38,241 bases of DNA from Actinomycetota bacterium (GTDB lineage: Bacteria; Actinomycetota; Acidimicrobiia; Acidimicrobiales; Acidimicrobiaceae), in contig DAHVKW010000005.1 of the NCBI GenBank assembly GCA_027320695.1, forward strand, positions 1 to 38,241, in the 5' to 3' direction. The first letter of the stretch is position 1. Every line of letters starts with the position of its first letter. This document shows, one piece after another, positions 7,659-16,405 of this stretch. Under the pieces are notes generated by a model, which was not told where the DNA came from, ran no database searches, and worked only from the letters and a program-made list of their open reading frames with translations. The position numbers and the translations under genes are program-made.

Positions 7659-7674
7659 CGGCAGCTTGCCGTTT
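7659..7674 (+). terminator. Weak hairpin terminator after the RodZ-C-like gene
   Basis: CGGCA-GCT-TGCCG (5-bp stem) followed by only three T residues, about 10 bases after the stop. Weak as an intrinsic terminator. The rest of 7675-7975 contains no gene or other structure I can support; the track ORF at 7752-7994 overlaps the end of the oligopeptidase gene and looks spurious. Confidence 0.3.
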
Positions 7675-7975
7675 CTGGCAGTCACCGATGCACGCATTTA
7701 GGGAAATTTCAATCTTTGCCTGGTTTCTGCATGTGACGGATCATCGATTCGGTGGTGTGCGCTGGAAACGCAAAGGCCAGATCCAGCTTGCCGGATTTAT
7801 TTTCTCTGCGTGACCGGGAGATCCTCCGTCGGCTTCCAGTTCCTGCAGTCAGATCGTTTCATACTTTGCCATCGTCAACCGAGAGTGCATTCAGTTGGCT
7901 TTTTTCACGGGTTGGCCGCCGGCGAATCATGGAGTTTCCTGTCAACGAGGCGTCGATTCTCGGAGCTTTGGCCCA

Positions 7976-7998
7976 AGCGCTAGGCGAGGCCTAGCGCT
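7976..7998. terminator. 10-bp perfect hairpin overlapping the oligopeptidase stop codon
   Basis: AGCGCTAGGC-GAG-GCCTAGCGCT forms a 10-bp stem with a 3-base loop. The TAG stop of the minus-strand oligopeptidase lies within it, so the arm codes for the last residues. There is no U-tract on either side, so an intrinsic terminator is only one option; it may protect the 3' end or act as a protein site. Confidence 0.4.
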
Positions 7999-10043
7999 GA
8001 GAGCAAATACGCGTAGACGAACGCCTCGTCGCGCCATGCGTCATACCTGCCGGAGGGGCCCTGGTGGCCGGCTCCCATCTCAGTTTTGAGGATCACCCTC
8101 GGATTGATCGTTTTTACCCTTAGCCTTTGCACCCATTTAGCCGGTTCCCAGTAGGAAACTCTGGGGTCGTTCAGGCCAGCGGTTACCAACATGAAGGGAT
8201 ATTGGGTTTGAGCTACGTTTTCGTAGGGAGTGTACGATTTCATTAATTCATAAATGGATTCATCCGTCACCGGGTTACCCCATTCTTCCCACTCGAATGT
8301 GGTTAGGGGCAGGGAAGGATCAAGTATGGTGGTCAAACAGTCCACAAAGGGAACCTCGGCCACGATCACTTTATACAGCTCCGGTGCCATATTTGCTATC
8401 GCACCCATAAGCATTCCGCCGGCGCTTCCGCCTCTTGCCGCAATTTTTGACCGGTCAGCCCATCCGGATTCGATCAAGGTCTGCGTGCAATCTATAAAGT
8501 CAGTGAAGGTGTGGGTTTTACGATCAAGCTTTCCGTCCATATACCAGGCCCTTCCCATTTCGCCTCCTCCGCGTACATGGGCAAAGGCGAATAGCATTCC
8601 CCGGTCCAAAAGACTCAAGCGCGCCGAGGAAAATGCCGGATCAATGGAATGTTCGTATGAACCGTAGCCGTAAATGAGCGCGGGATAACCAATTTCGCTT
8701 GCCTGCAAGTCAGACCTGCACACAACAGATATTGGTATCTTGGTTCCATCTCTGGCGTCAGCCCAAACTCTGAAAGTCTTGTAACGAGTTTGGTCGAAGT
8801 TACCCAAGACTTCGCTTTGCTTAAGAAGAGTTGACTGTCTGGTTTCCAGGTCGATTTCAAATACTGACCTCGGGGTAATCATAGAGGCGTATTCGTAGCG
8901 CAGAATCTTCGACTCAAATTCCTCATTCTCGCCAATATCGATAGTTGAGACCTCTTCGCTCTTTTCGACCTCGAAAATATTCTTTGACCTTAGATCGACA
9001 ACACGCAGGCGAGTTGTGGCAAGGTGCCTTTCCTGTATAGCCATAAAGTCGGCAAATACTTCGATGTCCAACAGCCGGACGGCCTCGGATGTTTCCAGGT
9101 ACGGCTCCCATTTAAGGTGGTCGTTCACGCCTTCTTCAACCACCATCAGGCTGAAGTCCGGATTATCTCGGTTTGAAACGACAAAAAACCGGTCCTTCCA
9201 GTGCTCGATCGAATATTCGAGATCCTTCACTCGCTCGCTAAAGGGCACTGGCCGCGTCAGCGGAGCTGCGGCATCTATCGTAAATATTTGCGTCGTCGTC
9301 TTTGAGGCCGACTCTATTGCAATGAATTTGTCGTCCTTTGTGGTTCCAATGCCAACGAAGTAGCCCGCGTCATCCTCCTGAAAGACCAATTCGCTTTGAC
9401 CGGATTGAAGATCGAGGCGCCAAACCTGATAGGGGCGCATTTGGCGGTCAGTCTTTGTGTAAAAGACCGACAGGGAATCGAGTGACCACGCAAGGCCGTA
9501 GTAGCACTCTTCGAGTTGAGCTTTAATATAGCTCGGGCTCGCAATGCTACGGACAGTGAGTTTATAAAGCTCGGATCCGTCTGTGTCGGACAGAATGGCA
9601 GCGAGCTCCTCGCTTGGCGACACGGCAAGCCCGCCAAGGGCGAAGAAGGAATGTCCGAAGGCCTCGTCGTTTTCGTCAACAAGAATTTCTTCTGTTTCGG
9701 ACCCGATGCGCTTTCTTGCATGCATTGGATACTGAAGGCCTTCTTGTGTTTTCGCGAAATAGTTGTAGTTGCCTTTGCGCACTGGCACAGACAGGTCTGT
9801 TTCCTTGATCCTGCCCTTGATCTCCAAGAAGAGCTGATCTTCGAGGCCTTCGAGGCCGGAAGTTACGCGTTTTGTGTATTCGTTTTCTCTGTTGAGCAGG
9901 TCTATTGTTTCTGGCGAATCCCTGTCTCTGAGCCAATAGTATTCGTCAACTCTGTCGTCTTGAAAATGGGTGAGAGCTTTTGGCGTCTCCCTGGCGCGTG
10001 GGGGTATTCCCGCATTTTTGAAGAAGTTTTCTAACGCTGTCAT
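7980..10043 (-). CDS. Prolyl oligopeptidase family serine peptidase (S9A, oligopeptidase B-like)
   Basis: About 687 residues from the ATG at 10043, the usual oligopeptidase B length; the track start at 10196 adds 51 residues that do not fit the family. The N-terminus matches the family opening (DDRVDEYYWLRDRDSPETI). A seven-bladed propeller region follows, then the catalytic hydrolase domain with RGGSAGGMLMG (nucleophile Ser), GLNDPRVSYWEPAKW (catalytic Asp) and GAGHQGPSGRYD (catalytic His). All three catalytic residues are present. It hydrolyses short peptides, typically after basic residues in OpdB, and has no signal peptide, so it is cytosolic. It diverges from sufB across about 187 bp and ends in a hairpin that overlaps its stop. 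Confidence 0.9.
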   Translation of the reverse strand: MTALENFFKNAGIPPRARETPKALTHFQDDRVDEYYWLRDRDSPETIDLLNRENEYTKRVTSGLEGLEDQLFLEIKGRIKETDLSVPVRKGNYNYFAKTQEGLQYPMHARKRIGSETEEILVDENDEAFGHSFFALGGLAVSPSEELAAILSDTDGSELYKLTVRSIASPSYIKAQLEECYYGLAWSLDSLSVFYTKTDRQMRPYQVWRLDLQSGQSELVFQEDDAGYFVGIGTTKDDKFIAIESASKTTTQIFTIDAAAPLTRPVPFSERVKDLEYSIEHWKDRFFVVSNRDNPDFSLMVVEEGVNDHLKWEPYLETSEAVRLLDIEVFADFMAIQERHLATTRLRVVDLRSKNIFEVEKSEEVSTIDIGENEEFESKILRYEYASMITPRSVFEIDLETRQSTLLKQSEVLGNFDQTRYKTFRVWADARDGTKIPISVVCRSDLQASEIGYPALIYGYGSYEHSIDPAFSSARLSLLDRGMLFAFAHVRGGGEMGRAWYMDGKLDRKTHTFTDFIDCTQTLIESGWADRSKIAARGGSAGGMLMGAIANMAPELYKVIVAEVPFVDCLTTILDPSLPLTTFEWEEWGNPVTDESIYELMKSYTPYENVAQTQYPFMLVTAGLNDPRVSYWEPAKWVQRLRVKTINPRVILKTEMGAGHQGPSGRYDAWRDEAFVYAYLLSALGLA

Positions 10044-10152
10044 TCCCGTCAAGGCTAGTGGGATATTCGGTGAGTTTTGGGGGGATCCGATACCTCTGGG
10101 CGTGGCATATGCAAAAAAAATCGCAGAGTTACTACTATCTGGATAGGGATAA

Positions 10153-10188
10153 TTGTTGGCGCTGCCTAGAATGTTAATATTCGAATCA
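10153..10188 (+). promoter_or_regulatory. Candidate sufB promoter with overlapping imperfect palindrome
   Basis: TTGTTG (10153-10158), a 16-bp spacer and TAATAT (10175-10180) form a plausible promoter in front of sufB. The -10 lies inside GAATG-N13-CATTC (centred on AATATT), which could be a regulator site. No SufR/Rrf2-type regulator gene is in this window, so the identity of any binding protein is unknown. Confidence 0.4.
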
Positions 10189-10230
10189 TTCAGCAAGGTG
10201 TTCTACGTAGGTTCTGAAGGCGGATCGATT

Positions 10231-11631
10231 ATGTCTACAGCTGATCTAGATCTTGGTAAATATCAACTCGGTTGGGCTGATGTCGAAGACTATGTCTTCA
10301 AACCGAAGAAGGGACTCAACCAAGAGATTGTAAAAGAAATGTCCTGGATGAAGGGCGAGCCTGAGTGGATGAGAGAGTTCAGGCTGCGCTCTCTGCGTTA
10401 CTTTGAGAAGAAACCTATGCTCCCATGGTTCGCAGTGAACATGCCAGACATCGATTTTAACGACATTTTTTACTACATCAAGCCAACTGAGAAGCAGGTT
10501 AGTTCTTGGGATCAATTGCCGGAGTCGGTAAAGCGGACCTATGAAAAGCTGGGAATTCCTGAGGCGGAACGCAAATATCTCTCTGGAGTGACAGCACAGT
10601 ATGAGTCAGAGGTGGTCTATCACAAGAACAGGGAAGACCTCGAGGCGCAAGGTGTCATATTTACTGACATGGACACCGCTCTCAGGGAGTATCCAGAAAT
10701 AGTGCGTGCCTATTTCGGGACGATTATTCCTCCCAACGACAACAAGTTCGCTGCCCTCAATAGTGCCGTCTGGTCCGGCGGATCATTTATTTACGTCCCG
10801 CCAGGCGTCAAGGTCGAGATGCCATTGCAGGCGTACTTTAGAATCAATGCAGAGAACATGGGTCAGTTCGAGCGGACGTTGATCATCGCCGATGAGGGAT
10901 CCCAGGTGCATTACATCGAAGGTTGTTCCGCGCCGGTGTACTCGACGGACTCGTTGCACTCTGCCGTTGTCGAACTAATTGCCAAGCCAGGCGCCAGAAT
11001 CACCTACACCACGATTCAGAACTGGTCCAATAACGTGTACAACCTCGTGACCAAGAGGGCCCGCGCCGAGGCAGAGGCCCGAGTGGAATGGATTGACGGC
11101 AACATTGGATCGCGATTGACTATGAAGTACCCTGCGGTTTACCTGGTCGGCCCCAAAGCGACAGGGGAAGTGCTATCCGTCGCATATGCGGGAAACGGAC
11201 AACATCAGGATGCGGGAGCCAAAATGGTCCATGCCGCCCCTGAGACAAGTTCAACCATCATTTCAAAGTCAATATCCAAAGATGGCGGCACATCCACCTA
11301 TCGTGGTTTAGTCCACGTCGACGAAGGAGCAAAGGGCTCGAAGAGTTTTGTCCGATGCGACGCTCTGCTGCTGGACGACTTCTCAATCTCTGAGACCAAG
11401 CCATATATGGAAGTCAATGAGCGTGATGCCCAGATCGGACATGAGGCGACTGTCTCAAAGATTGGCAACGATCAGCTATTCTACCTGATGTCTCGTGGTC
11501 TTTCGGAATCTCAGGCGATGAGCCTGATAGTGAACGGATTCATTGAGCCGGTAACCAGGACGCTTCCTATGGAATACGCGGTCGAGTGGAGCAGGCTGAT
11601 CGAGCTGCAAATGGATGGGTCTGTAGGCTAA
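10231..11631 (+). CDS. sufB: Fe-S cluster assembly protein SufB
   Basis: A 466-residue SufB from the ATG at 10231, preceded by AAGGCGGA; the track start at 10153 is too far upstream. Family features include [20 protein letters not shown] at the N-terminus, [20 protein letters not shown] in the middle and [19 protein letters not shown] with the conserved GHEATVSKI and [14 protein letters not shown] at the C-terminus. SufB is the scaffold subunit of the SufBC2D complex, on which clusters are assembled in the cytosol. Unlike most actinobacterial suf operons, here it stands alone: a strong terminator follows it directly, and sufD-sufC lie 6 kb away. Regulation may act through the palindrome over its promoter. 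Confidence 0.96.
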   Translation: MSTADLDLGKYQLGWADVEDYVFKPKKGLNQEIVKEMSWMKGEPEWMREFRLRSLRYFEKKPMLPWFAVNMPDIDFNDIFYYIKPTEKQVSSWDQLPESVKRTYEKLGIPEAERKYLSGVTAQYESEVVYHKNREDLEAQGVIFTDMDTALREYPEIVRAYFGTIIPPNDNKFAALNSAVWSGGSFIYVPPGVKVEMPLQAYFRINAENMGQFERTLIIADEGSQVHYIEGCSAPVYSTDSLHSAVVELIAKPGARITYTTIQNWSNNVYNLVTKRARAEAEARVEWIDGNIGSRLTMKYPAVYLVGPKATGEVLSVAYAGNGQHQDAGAKMVHAAPETSSTIISKSISKDGGTSTYRGLVHVDEGAKGSKSFVRCDALLLDDFSISETKPYMEVNERDAQIGHEATVSKIGNDQLFYLMSRGLSESQAMSLIVNGFIEPVTRTLPMEYAVEWSRLIELQMDGSVG

Positions 11632-11671
11632 TTTGGCGGGAAAATAAACGTTATCCCGGCAAACGGAAAAT

Positions 11672-11697
11672 CTCCCTGTTTAGGCGGGGAGTTTTTT
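11672..11697 (+). terminator. Intrinsic terminator of sufB
   Basis: CTCCC (11672-11676) pairs with GGGAG (11687-11691), followed by TTTTTT. It lies about 40 bp after the sufB stop. The convergent minus-strand gene ends inside it: the T-run encodes its Lys-Lys and its TAA is in the loop. Confidence 0.75.
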
Positions 11698-12441
11698 CCA
11701 TCCGTCGATTACATCCATATCGCCAAAGCACTGCAGTATTTCCGAGGGGATTCGCCCCCAGCTCCAAAGATACAATTCCGAGGCCGTTGCTTTGATGGCG
11801 GCGTCGGCCTTCTGGTGGCCATTCTCGACGGTCATCACTCCGTCATTCAGATTTACGGTCCATTCTGCGCTGATATCAGTCGCATGGAGGTGCAAGGAGC
11901 CAGGCAATGAGCCGGTCAATGTCTTTCTCCCGCCGATGGTGACCTCAAGCCTTTCCTCGATGCCATCCTTGGCAAATTCGGGAGTGTAGCCAAAGGGTAT
12001 GGATTCCGCCGGCAGAGATTTTATGGCGCTCACGCTTGGTATTCCCATATGGGCAAGCTCGGCGTCAAACCTGTGGATTGCAACTTCATGAGCCTGACGC
12101 CGAATCATCCAGTCGAGCGTCATATTCTTGCCTGTCCAGTTCCAAGCCGGATAGTCGGGAGGATGCGTTTGAAATATCTGATAAAGCTTTTCCCAGCCAG
12201 TATTGTACCAGCTCAAAATTTCTGAAGATTCGGTCGGAAGGCTGACTTCATAGCCTGTTGGATCGATATCCGAACCTATTCGAAAAACTGCCCTTCTGTG
12301 TACCGACCCCAGATGTTCAATGAGATCCTGGACGGTCCAACCAGGGCAGCTGGGAACGGCGTGATCAAGCACGGCTGCACACTGGACGGCAAACTTCTGG
12401 CACTCTTGTTCAAAGCGGCTTACTAACTCGTTACTCTCCAT
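11680..12441 (-). CDS. Maleylpyruvate isomerase family mycothiol-dependent protein (DinB-like fold)
   Basis: A 253-residue protein of the TIGR03083/MDMPI type. The N-terminal four-helix bundle carries CPGWTVQDLIEHLGSVHRR with the conserved His of the metal site, and the second pair of ligands is in WMIRRQAHEVAIHRFDAE. The C-terminal part (about residues 160-253) is the SCP2-like MDMPI-C domain. Family members use the thiol cofactor mycothiol for isomerisation, thiol transfer or detoxification, so this gene is a marker for an actinobacterial host. The actual substrate is unknown. The gene converges on sufB and shares the terminator. Confidence 0.88.
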   Translation of the reverse strand: MESNELVSRFEQECQKFAVQCAAVLDHAVPSCPGWTVQDLIEHLGSVHRRAVFRIGSDIDPTGYEVSLPTESSEILSWYNTGWEKLYQIFQTHPPDYPAWNWTGKNMTLDWMIRRQAHEVAIHRFDAELAHMGIPSVSAIKSLPAESIPFGYTPEFAKDGIEERLEVTIGGRKTLTGSLPGSLHLHATDISAEWTVNLNDGVMTVENGHQKADAAIKATASELYLWSWGRIPSEILQCFGDMDVIDGWKKLPA

Positions 12442-12552
12442 TACACAGAGTCTTGCAAATATTTTGACTGCTAGCCATAGGTTCTTCCAAAAAACTCAAC
12501 TTTCTTTCTGCTGCACGACGGGCTTCAGGGGGTGACCGCAGCTGGCCGGTAT

Positions 12553-14079
12553 TTAGATTTCGGTTTCAGAGATATCGATTAGCAGATCGAATCCGAAGGT
12601 TGCGCCCTTCGACAGTCCAGCACTTGTTACCCATGCGCTGCCCCCGTGAGCTTTGACTATGGATGCGACGAGAGAGAGTCCAAGTCCCGTTCCTCCGGAA
12701 TCCCTGGATCGTGAGGATTCGGTTCTGTAAAATCTCTCGAACACGTTTCTCAGCGTGGATCTTTCGATCCCAGGTCCAAAATCAGTGAGGGCAAAGCGTA
12801 CGATTTCGAATTTGCCATCAGAGGGCACTTTAAATCCATCCTCGTCGGCTCGGACGATCTCAAGGCCGTCGAACTGCTCCAGCTGGTCTGATTCAATATG
12901 ACGAAGGGACACTTTCGCTGGACTGCACTCCGGAGTGTGAAATCTCAAGTTTGAGAAAAGGTTCGCAATTACCTGGATGAAGCGGTTCTTGTCTCCGATT
13001 ATCCAAAGGTCGTCTTCCACGTCTGAATCAATTTCTCTGCAGGGTTCCACGGTTTTTATGTCTTGGGTCAGGTCGTTTGCCAGTTCGGACAGGTCAACCG
13101 GAAGTTTCTCGACCGGCCTATTTTGGTCGAGTCTGGCCAGCAGGAGCAGGTCTTCCACTAGGCTCCCCATCCGGATCGACTCCGATTCGATGCGTTCCAT
13201 AGCACGGTTGGTCTCGGATTTATCCAGCATCCCTGACCTCTGCCTCACTAGTTCCGCATAGCCTCGGATCGATGTGAGCGGAGTCCGCAATTCATGGGAT
13301 GCATCAGCGACAAAGCGGCGCAACTTCGCTTCGGACTGGCCTCTGCGCTCGAGCGCGGTGATCAGCTGGCTGAGCATATAATTAAGCGCTCTTGCGAGTC
13401 TGGCAACCTCAGATGCCTGATTGTTGTTTGTTTCAACTCTTGCCGATAGGTTGCCCTCTGAGATTTCGTTCGCGGTATCTACCATTTTGCCCAGCGGTCT
13501 TAAGCCGAGGCTAACCAGATAGGTGCCCAATGCAGCCAACACCATAAGAACCGACAAAGATACTAGGAATTCTATGATGACAAGGCGCTTCAGCGTACTC
13601 ATCATGCCAGTGAGTGGTATCGCTAAAACCGTGACCGAGCCTGTCGTATCGTTTTTGGTTGCCAGCACTCGATAGCGGAGACTTGGGTTGCTCGTGCTGT
13701 CCACATTAAAGGGTCTGCCTAAAGCTATTGAGGAAGACTTGCTGTTGATAGTGGGCAAATTGGGGGGAGATCCAGCCTGCGATGGATTTTGCACGAAGGC
13801 CGCAACAAAGGTTGATCCATTTTCCGTGACAAGTTCGCCATAGCTGCCAAATGGCACGAAGGCAAATTCGGACTGGCTGACATTTTCTCCGAGGCTCGCT
13901 CTAGCCAGTGAGCGAGACGCCGGGGTGATCGAAGCACTTAGCTGCTGGTCCAGTTTTGTGATTAGAAATGATCGCAGGGCGGAATAAGTTGCGATGTCGG
14001 CGATCACGATCCCGATGAACAGCAACGACGTCACTGAAATGACTAGCCTCGCCTTGAGCGACAAGCGACTCCAACTCAC
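12553..14079 (-). CDS. Sensor histidine kinase (HAMP-HisKA-HATPase)
   Basis: A 508-residue membrane kinase. TM1 is at about residues 11-30 and TM2 at about 170-192, framing a roughly 135-residue extracytoplasmic sensor region. A HAMP linker follows, then the HisKA H-box ASHELRTPLTSIRGYAELVR with the phosphorylated His. The ATPase domain shows the N box NLFSNLRFHTP, G1 DFGPGIE, F box FERFYR and G2 GGTGLGLSLV. It starts at GTG (14079) four bases after the response regulator stop, so the pair is an operon. With htrA just upstream this recalls mycobacterial MprAB-PepD envelope-stress modules, although the gene order differs and that link is an inference. Confidence 0.93.
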   Translation of the reverse strand: MSWSRLSLKARLVISVTSLLFIGIVIADIATYSALRSFLITKLDQQLSASITPASRSLARASLGENVSQSEFAFVPFGSYGELVTENGSTFVAAFVQNPSQAGSPPNLPTINSKSSSIALGRPFNVDSTSNPSLRYRVLATKNDTTGSVTVLAIPLTGMMSTLKRLVIIEFLVSLSVLMVLAALGTYLVSLGLRPLGKMVDTANEISEGNLSARVETNNNQASEVARLARALNYMLSQLITALERRGQSEAKLRRFVADASHELRTPLTSIRGYAELVRQRSGMLDKSETNRAMERIESESIRMGSLVEDLLLLARLDQNRPVEKLPVDLSELANDLTQDIKTVEPCREIDSDVEDDLWIIGDKNRFIQVIANLFSNLRFHTPECSPAKVSLRHIESDQLEQFDGLEIVRADEDGFKVPSDGKFEIVRFALTDFGPGIERSTLRNVFERFYRTESSRSRDSGGTGLGLSLVASIVKAHGGSAWVTSAGLSKGATFGFDLLIDISETEI

Positions 14080-14083
14080 GGCA

Positions 14084-14809
14084 CTAACCTGCTTTAGGAC
14101 CCGTTTGGCTCCTTAGCGAGTAACCTACACCTCTTATTGTCTTAATCAAGGGTGCATCTTCCGAGGTGCCAATTTTCTTTCTCAGGTATGAGATGTACGT
14201 TTCTACGATGTTTGCGTCTCCGCCGAAGTCGTATTCCCAGACGTGATCCAGAATCTGAGCCTTCGATACAACTCTCCTTGCATTCAACATAAGAAATCTC
14301 AAGAGGCGGAATTCAGTCGCAGTAAGTTCTATGACATTTCCGTCCCTGTAGACTTCTCTCGTCTCTTCGTCGAGTTCCAAATCTTCAAATACCAGCCGGG
14401 ATGACACTGACTTGTCCCCCCGCGTTCGTCTCAAGACTGCTGCGGTCCTGGCTGAAAGCTCTTCCAAACTGAAGGGTTTGGTGACGTAGTCGTCGCCTCC
14501 GATTCCCAGGCCTCTTACCTTGTCTTCCGTAGAATCTTTGGCGGTTAGGAAAATGATAGGAACCTGTTGATTTTCCTGGCGAAGCCTGCGTGCCACTTCG
14601 TATCCGTCAAGATCTGGCATCATTATGTCCAAAATCAGAAGGTCTGGATGAAACTGGCTCACTTTTTCGATGGCCTCGCGGCCAGAATGCGCCTGTTCCA
14701 TCTGGTAGCCCTCATATCGAAGGGCCATGGTGACGAGTTCGGTTATCGGCGTTTCGTCATCTACAACTAATACCCTGCCAACTGTGGGCTTGGACTGCAA
14801 CGACTGCAT
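14084..14809 (-). CDS. OmpR/PhoB-family response regulator (TrcR/MprA-like)
   Basis: A 241-residue regulator. The receiver domain (residues 11-125) has the acidic pocket VVDDE, the phosphoacceptor Asp in LLILDIMMPDLDG, the Thr in FLTAKD and the Lys in YVTKPFS. The C-terminal winged helix (about 140-235) ends in ISYLRKKIGT and IKTIRGVGYSLR. The ATG at 14809 follows GGGGAAGG at good spacing. It lies between htrA (44 bp upstream) and its cognate kinase (4-bp gap), so the three genes probably form an envelope-stress operon. The 11-bp direct repeats before htrA are a candidate binding site for this regulator. Confidence 0.94.
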   Translation of the reverse strand: MQSLQSKPTVGRVLVVDDETPITELVTMALRYEGYQMEQAHSGREAIEKVSQFHPDLLILDIMMPDLDGYEVARRLRQENQQVPIIFLTAKDSTEDKVRGLGIGGDDYVTKPFSLEELSARTAAVLRRTRGDKSVSSRLVFEDLELDEETREVYRDGNVIELTATEFRLLRFLMLNARRVVSKAQILDHVWEYDFGGDANIVETYISYLRKKIGTSEDAPLIKTIRGVGYSLRSQTGPKAG

Positions 14810-14853
14810 CTAATGCCTTCCCCTGGTGAGCGGATCAAAGCTTATGTAATACA

Positions 14854-15954
14854 TTACGCGGTTGGTGCACTGCCCAGGGTTACAATCGCAGATCCGCTGC
14901 CGTTGCTATTTGTCCAATATATGGTTACCCTGTCACCAGGCTTCTTTTGTTGAATGGCCGTGACAAGCTGTGATGCGGAACTGATTGTGGTGTTGTCAAC
15001 TTTGGTGATTACTGAGCCGGCCGTTAGGCCAGTTCCACCAGCCGGTGAACCCGGTACTACGTCGACAATCAGAGCACCATTGAGACTTGAGGGTAAGCCC
15101 AACTGCGCCGCAATCTGCGGAGTCAAGTTTTCAATGCTGACGCCCAAGAATGCCTTGCCACCCGTTGCTGGAGTTGTTCCAGAGTTTGGGTGAGCTTCTA
15201 TCTGCTTCACTGCCGGCAGAACCGAATCAATTGCTTCAGCGAACCCTATGTTCTGTGCAGGCTCTGAACCGGTACTAGCGATAATTGCGGTGTTCATGCC
15301 GATAACCTGGCCGGCTGAGTTGACCAATGGTCCGCCTGAGTTGCCTGGATTTATCGGGGCATCGGTCTGTATCATGTCGGCAAGGGTGGTGGATCCTGAG
15401 GCAATGCCATTGGAGCTGGTCGTTATGGATCGGTGGAGTCCCGATACGATTCCTTGGGTAACCGTTGGAAGCCCTTGCAGCGCCAAGGCATTGCCTACGG
15501 CTACGACTGAATCTCCCACCTGGAGGCTAGAAGACTTTCCGAAAGTGACAGTCGGCAAGTTCGAGACTCCCTGAATTTTGATGACTGCCACGTCGTGTGC
15601 TGGATCGGTGCCAACGATCGATGCGTTGTAAAGCTTCGTCTGGTTGAATAGTTGGACTTTGATCGTGGATGCGTTCGCGATGACGTGGTTGTTGGTCAGG
15701 ACTTCACCGTTGGAGGTCATGATCATGCCAGTCCCAGCTCCTTGGAACTGCTGAGTTCCACCGAATAACCCACCTTGGGTCACGGTCCCGCTGGTTTGAA
15801 TATCAACGACGGCTGGTTCGACCTTAGAAAGTATTCCCTGGATATCCGTTGGAGTGGCGGTAACTCCAGGATTATTTACCGTCGGTGAGGCTGGTTGGCT
15901 GTTGGAAGAACTCAGCTTGGCTACCACCGCGCCAGCCGAGCCGCCGAGGACCAA
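14854..15954 (-). CDS. htrA: HtrA/DegP-family serine protease with PDZ domain (C-terminal part of an amber-interrupted frame)
   Basis: The track ORF begins at a TTG inside the transmembrane segment (residue 1 of MVLGGSAGAVVAKLSS). The same frame is open upstream, with a basic juxtamembrane stretch (TKKIFKRRKPLSPLSKAVAA) completing an ordinary actinobacterial HtrA membrane anchor, until a TAG at 16084-16086. No ATG, GTG or TTG occurs between that TAG and the TTG. The protease domain has the full triad counted from this TTG: His90 (LTNNHV), Asp121 (AHDVAVI) and Ser206 (NPGNSGGP). A PDZ domain follows (FLGVSIENLTPQIAAQL to the end). It would be anchored with the protease outside and degrade damaged envelope proteins. 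The gene leads a likely operon with the response regulator and kinase. Confidence 0.9.
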   Translation of the reverse strand: MVLGGSAGAVVAKLSSSNSQPASPTVNNPGVTATPTDIQGILSKVEPAVVDIQTSGTVTQGGLFGGTQQFQGAGTGMIMTSNGEVLTNNHVIANASTIKVQLFNQTKLYNASIVGTDPAHDVAVIKIQGVSNLPTVTFGKSSSLQVGDSVVAVGNALALQGLPTVTQGIVSGLHRSITTSSNGIASGSTTLADMIQTDAPINPGNSGGPLVNSAGQVIGMNTAIIASTGSEPAQNIGFAEAIDSVLPAVKQIEAHPNSGTTPATGGKAFLGVSIENLTPQIAAQLGLPSSLNGALIVDVVPGSPAGGTGLTAGSVITKVDNTTISSASQLVTAIQQKKPGDRVTIYWTNSNGSGSAIVTLGSAPTA

Positions 15955-16083
15955 TGAAATAGCTGCTGCAGCTGCGACTGCTTTCGAGAGAGGGGAAAGT
16001 GGCTTACGTCGCTTAAAGATTTTTTTCGTCTTGGGGGCGCCATTCCCGGAACCTGAGAGGGGGTAGTCAGGTGCCGGGAATGG

Positions 16084-16086
16084 CTA
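16084..16086 (-). other. In-frame amber codon inside the htrA reading frame
   Basis: Reading on the minus strand, ACC CCC TAG CCA. The codons on both sides are in one continuous frame. TAG is a normal terminator in this genome (used by aceE, sufS, thiE and others here), so this is a nonsense mutation, sequencing error or programmed readthrough, and not a general recoding. Confidence 0.6.
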
Positions 16087-16347
16087 GGGGGTAGATTCTT
16101 CAGACTCGCCATTTTGGTCGTTACCGGGTTGATGTAGTTCCTGTGTGGTATTGCCAGGAGTTTCATCATCAGGAGCGGGAATACCGGCTATCATCGCGTC
16201 TGTCTCTGCGGTATTTCCTGTCTCGCCTTGACCTGATGTTTGGGTTACGCCTGCTTCGTTGTTGAGACCGTCTGAGCCGAGAAAACTCCCATTGTCCGTC
16301 TCGGGGGTTTCAGGATTCTCGTCTCGTTGGTTGTCGTTCGTGTCCAC
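16084..16347 (-). pseudogene. Acidic N-terminal tail of HtrA, separated by one in-frame amber codon
   Basis: 87 codons starting at GTG, with GGGTGAT about six bases upstream. The product is acidic, rich in Asp, Glu, Asn, Gln, Gly and Thr, without hydrophobic segments (MDTNDNQRDENPETPETDNG; end NGESEESTP). It is in exactly the same frame as the HtrA ORF; only the TAG separates them. Long disordered cytoplasmic tails before the membrane anchor are usual in actinobacterial HtrA proteins. The simplest reading is one gene of 498 codons (16347 to 14854, including the amber and the final stop) with a nonsense mutation or a readthrough codon. It could also be an independent small acidic protein, which I think is less likely. 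Confidence 0.6.
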
Positions 16348-16405
16348 TTTTTATCACCCGCTGTTAATACGATCTGGTTTTTGCTATGAATACATCTTGC
16401 ACTGT

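Noticed and set aside
7752-7994. 80-residue ORF between the RodZ-C-like gene and the oligopeptidase
   Set aside because: Arg-rich composition, no ribosome-binding site, overlaps the end of a well-supported gene.
9516-10034. 172-residue plus-strand ORF
   Set aside because: Antisense to the oligopeptidase gene; Phe/Cys-rich shadow composition.
16084-16086. Genome-wide recoding of TAG (for example pyrrolysine)
   Set aside because: TAG ends many well-formed genes here (aceE, sufS, thiE, the oligopeptidase), so a general reassignment is not tenable; only a local event is possible.
16081-16100. +1 frameshift at the CCC-TAG site in htrA
   Set aside because: The downstream HtrA frame is the same as the upstream frame, so a shift would leave the protease frame and not enter it.
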